64,000 nucleotides of DNA from Clostridia bacterium (GTDB lineage: Bacteria > Bacillota > Clostridia > Christensenellales > Aristaeellaceae): contig JAFXCE010000005.1 in the NCBI GenBank assembly GCA_017521565.1, forward strand, positions 1 through 64,000, read 5' to 3'. The position numbers were made by a program, and so were the translations under genes. Every line of letters begins with the position of its first letter. Position 1 is the first letter of the stretch. Under the pieces are notes generated by a model. It was given only the letters and a program-made list of their open reading frames with translations, was not told where the DNA came from and searched no databases. This document shows positions 60,488-64,000 of the stretch, piece after piece.

Positions 60488-61561
60488 TCAGCGGCCATTG
60501 GCCGCCTCGAATTCCTTCATGAATTCGACCAGCGCCTTTACGCCTTCAATCGGCATGGCGTTGTAGATGCTCGCGCGCATGCCGCCGACGATGCGGTGGC
60601 CCTTGAGGTTCACAAGGCCCTTGGCGGCCGCTTCCTTGACGAATGCCGCGTCCAGATCGGCGTCGCCGGTGACGAAGGTCACGTTCATGCGGCTGCGGTC
60701 CTTGGCCTTGGCCGTGCCCTTGAAGAGCTTGGAATTATCCAGGAAGTCGTAGAGCATGCCGGCCTTTTCGATGTTGATCTTTTCCATCGCGCTGACGCCG
60801 CCCTGCTTCTTGATCCATTCAAACGTCAGGCCCGCCACATAGATGCCAAAGCAGTTCGGGGTGTTGAGCATGCTGTCCGCGTCAGCCATCTTCTGGAGGC
60901 TCATGACCTTCGGCGTGCAGGCGGCCTCATTGCCCAGCAGATCCTCACGCACGACGACGATGGTCACGCCCGCAGGCGCAACGTTCTTCTGCGCGCCGGC
61001 GTCGATCAGGCCGAACTTGCTGACGTCGTAGACTTCGGAAAGGATGTTGGAGGACATATCCGCAACCAGCGGGATATCGCCCGTCTCCGGCACGTGATCG
61101 TAACGCGTGCCGTAGATGGTGTTGTTGGTGGTGATGTGGACGTACTTGGCGTCCGGGGAGAGGGTGTACTCGGGGATATAGGTATAGTTGTCATCGCGGG
61201 AGGAACCGGCAACGACGACCTCGCCGTATTTCTTCGCCTCTACCAGCGCGTTGTGCGCAAAGTTGCCGGAGTCGATGTAGTCGGCCTTGCCGCCCTGCAT
61301 GAGGTTCAGCGGCACGGTGGCGAACATGGCGGTCGCGCCGCCCTGCAGGAAGAGCACCTTGTAGCCCTCGGGAATGCCCATCACGTCCTTGAAATCGGCA
61401 ACCGTCTTGTTGAAGATTTCAAGGTACATTTTAGATCGATGACTCATCTCCATGACGGACATGCCAGTACTGCCATAGCACAGCAGGTCCTTCTGTACCT
61501 TTTCGAGCACTTCAGTGGCGAGCATGGACGGGCCGGGCGCGAAATTGTAGACACGGTTCAT
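60488..61561 (-). CDS. serC: Phosphoserine aminotransferase
   Basis: A 357-aa PLP enzyme: VYNFAPGPSMLATEVL at the N terminus, LQGGATAMF, and the PLP lysine in GAQKNVAPAG. It turns 3-phosphohydroxypyruvate into phosphoserine. The ATG at 61561 has GAGGAGG upstream; six more codons are open before it without support. Upstream of serA in a two-gene serine operon. Confidence 0.96.
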   Translation of the reverse strand: MNRVYNFAPGPSMLATEVLEKVQKDLLCYGSTGMSVMEMSHRSKMYLEIFNKTVADFKDVMGIPEGYKVLFLQGGATAMFATVPLNLMQGGKADYIDSGNFAHNALVEAKKYGEVVVAGSSRDDNYTYIPEYTLSPDAKYVHITTNNTIYGTRYDHVPETGDIPLVADMSSNILSEVYDVSKFGLIDAGAQKNVAPAGVTIVVVREDLLGNEAACTPKVMSLQKMADADSMLNTPNCFGIYVAGLTFEWIKKQGGVSAMEKINIEKAGMLYDFLDNSKLFKGTAKAKDRSRMNVTFVTGDADLDAAFVKEAAAKGLVNLKGHRIVGGMRASIYNAMPIEGVKALVEFMKEFEAANGR

Positions 61562-61757
61562 AGAAATAAGCCTCCTCAAATGTTGCCGAACTTGCAGGAT
61601 AATCTGCTGAAAATATCATTTTCGGCGTGTTGTTGTCACATTTTAACACAAAAACGAATGGAATGCAATGCCGGAAACAAAATTACGTCGATATTTTGTC
61701 ATATATCTGTAAATTGGGAACGCGCCCGGGCGCGCGGGTGCTAAAGGCAAATCCCAC

Positions 61758-61787
61758 TTGACGAACCTCCGGTGCGCGTGATATCAT
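61758..61787 (+). promoter_or_regulatory. Promoter of fhs
   Basis: TTGACG (61758-61763), 18 bp, TATCAT (61782-61787). It gives a leader of about 265 nt that contains the ZTP riboswitch. Confidence 0.6.
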
Positions 61788-61907
61788 TTATCCATATGGG
61801 AAAAGCATTTTTTGTGCTGTCCCCATGGAGCAGAAATCCTTGCGGCGAGCGCGGGATATCGTGATGATGGATCGTGATTCGCAAATGGGTGCAGGCACAG
61901 CCTGCAG

Positions 61908-62014
61908 CGGCATGACTGACGGAAGTGGGACGACCCACAGGAAGTGCCGCGGCGCGCAGTTGTGCGCTTGATGCCGACCGTCTGGGCGCACTGAGTACAT
62001 CGGTGCGCCTTTTT
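61908..62014 (+). promoter_or_regulatory. ZTP (pfl) riboswitch with overlapping terminator
   Basis: GACTGACGG (61914-61922), GTGGG/CCCAC hairpin (61925-61937), AGGAAGTG, and the 3' conserved GCCGACCGTCTGGGC (61973-61987) match the pfl/ZTP aptamer; GACGG pairs with CCGTC. The 3' part overlaps a terminator, GGCGCAC (61985-61991) with GTGCGCC (62003-62009) and a T run. Binding of ZTP, a sign of low 10-formyl-THF, should block the terminator and turn on fhs. Confidence 0.88.
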
Positions 62015-62059
62015 ATATGGAAAGACGCTGCCGAAAATGACACAAGGAGGAAAAGAGTT

Positions 62060-63736
62060 ATGGCTTATCTGTCCGATATTGAAATCGCACAGGCGTGCGA
62101 AATGAAGAATATCCGCGAGATCGCGAAGACCGCGGGCGTGGATGAGAAGTATCTGGAGCTCTACGGCAATTACAAGGCCAAGATCGACTACAATCTGCTT
62201 GGCGAGGTGGACGCGAAGGACGGCAAGCTGATCCTCGTGACCGCGATTTCCCCGACGCCGGCGGGCGAGGGCAAGACCACCACGTCCGTGGGCCTTGCCG
62301 ACGGCCTGCGCAAGATCGGCAAGAATGCAATCCTCGCGCTGCGCGAGCCGAGCCTTGGCCCGGTTTTTGGCGTGAAGGGCGGCGCGGCCGGCGGCGGCTA
62401 TGCGCAGGTTGTCCCGATGGAGGACATCAACCTGCATTTTACCGGCGATTTCCACGCCATCGGCGCGGCGAATAACCTGCTCGCCGCGATGCTCGACAAC
62501 CACATCCAGCAGGGCAACCAGCTGGGCATCGACGTCAAGAAGATCACCTGGAAGCGCTGCGTGGACATGAACGACCGCCAGCTGCGCAATGTCATCGACG
62601 GCCTGGGCGGCCGCATGCAGGGCGTGCCGCGCGAGGACGGATTTGACATCACCGTGGCCTCCGAGGTCATGGCTGTGTTCTGCATGTCCTCCTCCATCAC
62701 CGACCTCAAGGAGCGCCTTGCGCGCATCATCGTCGGCTACACCTACGACGACAAGCCCGTCACCGCGGGCGACCTGAAGGCGGCCGGCGCGATGGCGGCG
62801 CTGCTCAAGGACGCCCTCAAGCCGAACCTCGTGCAGACGCTGGAGGGCACCCCGGCGTTCATCCACGGCGGCCCGTTTGCCAACATCGCCCATGGCTGCA
62901 ACTCCATCATGGCGACCCGCATGGCGATGCGGCTTGGCGATTACTGCGTGACCGAGGCCGGCTTCGGCGCGGATCTGGGCGCGGAGAAGTTCCTGGATAT
63001 CAAGTGCCGCAAGGCGGGCCTGACGCCTGCTGCCGTCGTCGTCGTGGCGACCGTGCGCGCGCTCAAGCATCACGGCGGTGTGGCGAAGGCCGATCTGAAC
63101 AACGAGAACCTTGAGGCGCTCGCCAAGGGTCTGCCGAACCTCCTGCGCCATGTGTCCAACATCACCGAGACCTATCAGCTCCCGTGTGTGGTGGCGATCA
63201 ACCGCTTCCCGATGGACACGGAGGCCGAGCTGGAGCTTGTGCGCGAGAAGTGCCGTGAGCTGGGCGTCAACGTAGCGCTTTCCGAGGTCTGGGGCAAGGG
63301 CGGCGACGGCGGCGTGGAGCTGGCCGAGGAGGTCGTGCGCCTGTGCGAATCTGCCGAGAACAACTTCCGCTTTGCCTATGAGCTTGAAACCAGCATCGAG
63401 AAGAAGCTCGAGGCGATCGTGAGGAACGTCTATCGCGGCGCGGCCGTCTCCCTGACGCCGAACGCCAAGAAGCAGGCCAAGCAGCTCGAGGAGCTGGGCT
63501 TTGGCGAATATCCCATCTGCATGGCCAAGACGCAGTATTCCTTCTCCGACGACCAGAAGCTGCTGGGCGCGCCGGAAGGCTTCACCGTCACCGTGCGCAA
63601 CCTGAAGGTCTCCGCCGGCGCGGGCTTTATCGTTGCGCTCACCGGCGACATCATGACCATGCCGGGCCTGCCGAAGGTGCCGGCGGCGGAGAAGATTGAT
63701 GTCGACGAGACCGGCAGGATCACGGGCCTGTTCTAA
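62060..63736 (+). CDS. fhs: Formate-tetrahydrofolate ligase
   Basis: A 558-aa protein, the standard length. The ATP-binding loop is [18 protein letters not shown], followed by [26 protein letters not shown] and [14 protein letters not shown]. It makes 10-formyl-THF from formate, ATP and THF, supplying purine synthesis and one-carbon metabolism. AAGGAGG precedes the ATG. It is a single gene controlled by a ZTP riboswitch and lies divergent from serC-serA, which feeds the same one-carbon pool through serine. Confidence 0.97.
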   Translation: MAYLSDIEIAQACEMKNIREIAKTAGVDEKYLELYGNYKAKIDYNLLGEVDAKDGKLILVTAISPTPAGEGKTTTSVGLADGLRKIGKNAILALREPSLGPVFGVKGGAAGGGYAQVVPMEDINLHFTGDFHAIGAANNLLAAMLDNHIQQGNQLGIDVKKITWKRCVDMNDRQLRNVIDGLGGRMQGVPREDGFDITVASEVMAVFCMSSSITDLKERLARIIVGYTYDDKPVTAGDLKAAGAMAALLKDALKPNLVQTLEGTPAFIHGGPFANIAHGCNSIMATRMAMRLGDYCVTEAGFGADLGAEKFLDIKCRKAGLTPAAVVVVATVRALKHHGGVAKADLNNENLEALAKGLPNLLRHVSNITETYQLPCVVAINRFPMDTEAELELVREKCRELGVNVALSEVWGKGGDGGVELAEEVVRLCESAENNFRFAYELETSIEKKLEAIVRNVYRGAAVSLTPNAKKQAKQLEELGFGEYPICMAKTQYSFSDDQKLLGAPEGFTVTVRNLKVSAGAGFIVALTGDIMTMPGLPKVPAAEKIDVDETGRITGLF

Positions 63737-63754
63737 GCGGCGGAGGGAGAACGG

Positions 63755-63817
63755 TTTGGGGACGCTGTCCCCAAGCCCCTGCAAGGGATTTTATCCCTTG
63801 ACTCTATTTCGCTTCGC
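63755..63817 (-). repeat. Two-hairpin repeat, copy 4 (divergent, reverse orientation)
   Basis: Read on the minus strand: GCGAAGCGAA box, hairpin CAAGGGAT/ATCCCTTG (63782-63800), GCAGG, hairpin TTGGGGAC/GTCCCCAA (63756-63774). Same order as copies 1-3, but the second hairpin has changed sequence while keeping complementarity. Confidence 0.75.
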
Positions 63818-63872
63818 GGCAGTTTGAAGATGCTGTGCATAGGCGAACTGCGTTCGCCGGAGAAATATGTAG

Positions 63873-63898
63873 GGGAGGGGCTCTGCTCCTCCCTTATT
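63873..63898 (+). terminator. Hairpin before the VanX-like gene
   Basis: GGGAGGGG (63873-63880) pairs with CTCCTCCC (63886-63893) with one G-U, followed by TTATTTC. It may terminate fhs read-through. Confidence 0.5.
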
Positions 63899-63918
63899 TC
63901 ATAGATCGGAGGAATCCT

Positions 63919-64000
63919 ATGCTTCCTGAAGGATTTGTGTACATCAAGGATGTGATCCCGGCCGTTCGGGAGGATATCCGCTATGCCGGATACCACAATT
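63919..64000 (+). CDS. Start of a VanX-like D-alanyl-D-alanine dipeptidase (3'-truncated)
   Basis: Only 27 codons are visible, running off the window. The reading IKDVIPAVREDIRYAGYHN matches the N terminus of M15D dipeptidases (VanX/DdpX type), which hydrolyse D-Ala-D-Ala. GGAGGA precedes the ATG. The catalytic residues lie outside the window, so the assignment rests on this N-terminal motif. Confidence 0.65.
   Translation, partial: MLPEGFVYIKDVIPAVREDIRYAGYHN

Overview
The window looks like chromosome of a GC-rich member of the Clostridia (Firmicutes). The evidence is strong purine-rich Shine-Dalgarno sites, frequent TTG/GTG starts, Gram-positive-style signal peptides, AddB, MnmE, a VanX-like dipeptidase, formate-tetrahydrofolate ligase under a ZTP riboswitch, an anaerobic (radical-SAM) sulfatase maturase, and GPH, GH2, GH4 and GH20 sugar genes of the kind found in gut anaerobes. 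The exact order cannot be fixed from sequence alone. No rRNA, tRNA, CRISPR array, prophage or intact insertion sequence was seen.

Layout. 1-6.4 kb: the 3' part of a tripartite tricarboxylate transporter (tctC-tctB-tctA) runs into a sulfatase without a signal peptide, followed by its radical-SAM maturase (minus strand) and a TSUP anion exporter. Together these suggest import and cytoplasmic desulfation of a small sulfated organic anion. 6.9-10.8 kb: a PfkB sugar kinase, a split chromate-transporter pair, and a CNNM/CorC protein behind a consensus promoter and an attenuator-like leader. 10.8-17.7 kb: cell-envelope genes (VanZ-like, M23-like, membrane protein, secreted beta-lactamase fold, and a 968-aa repeat protein with four peptidoglycan-binding domains). 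17.9-30.1 kb: alcohol dehydrogenase, flavin reductase-like and membrane proteins, MelA-type GH4, UxuA, GH20-like, a CLC of probable fluoride type, a large secreted esterase, and a nitroreductase.

30-52 kb is the origin side of the chromosome: mnmE, two perfect parS sites, addB, a GlgA-SCP2 fusion, a glycolipid-type GT4, a tandem pair of succinylglutamate-desuccinylase-like proteins (one with a broken zinc site) with a MATE pump, an ABC exporter, an operon of three phosphodiester-glycosidase paralogs, and then a DnaA-box cluster (oriC) and dnaA. dnaN does not follow dnaA, and rpmH/rnpA are not upstream, so the usual origin neighbourhood is rearranged.

52-64 kb: two GPH sugar transporters around an AraC-family regulator, a GH2 glycosidase, serC-serA, the ZTP-riboswitch-controlled fhs gene, and the start of a VanX-like dipeptidase. 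Intergenic gaps carry a dispersed two-hairpin repeat (four copies), other palindromic elements, and well-formed intrinsic terminators after most operons.
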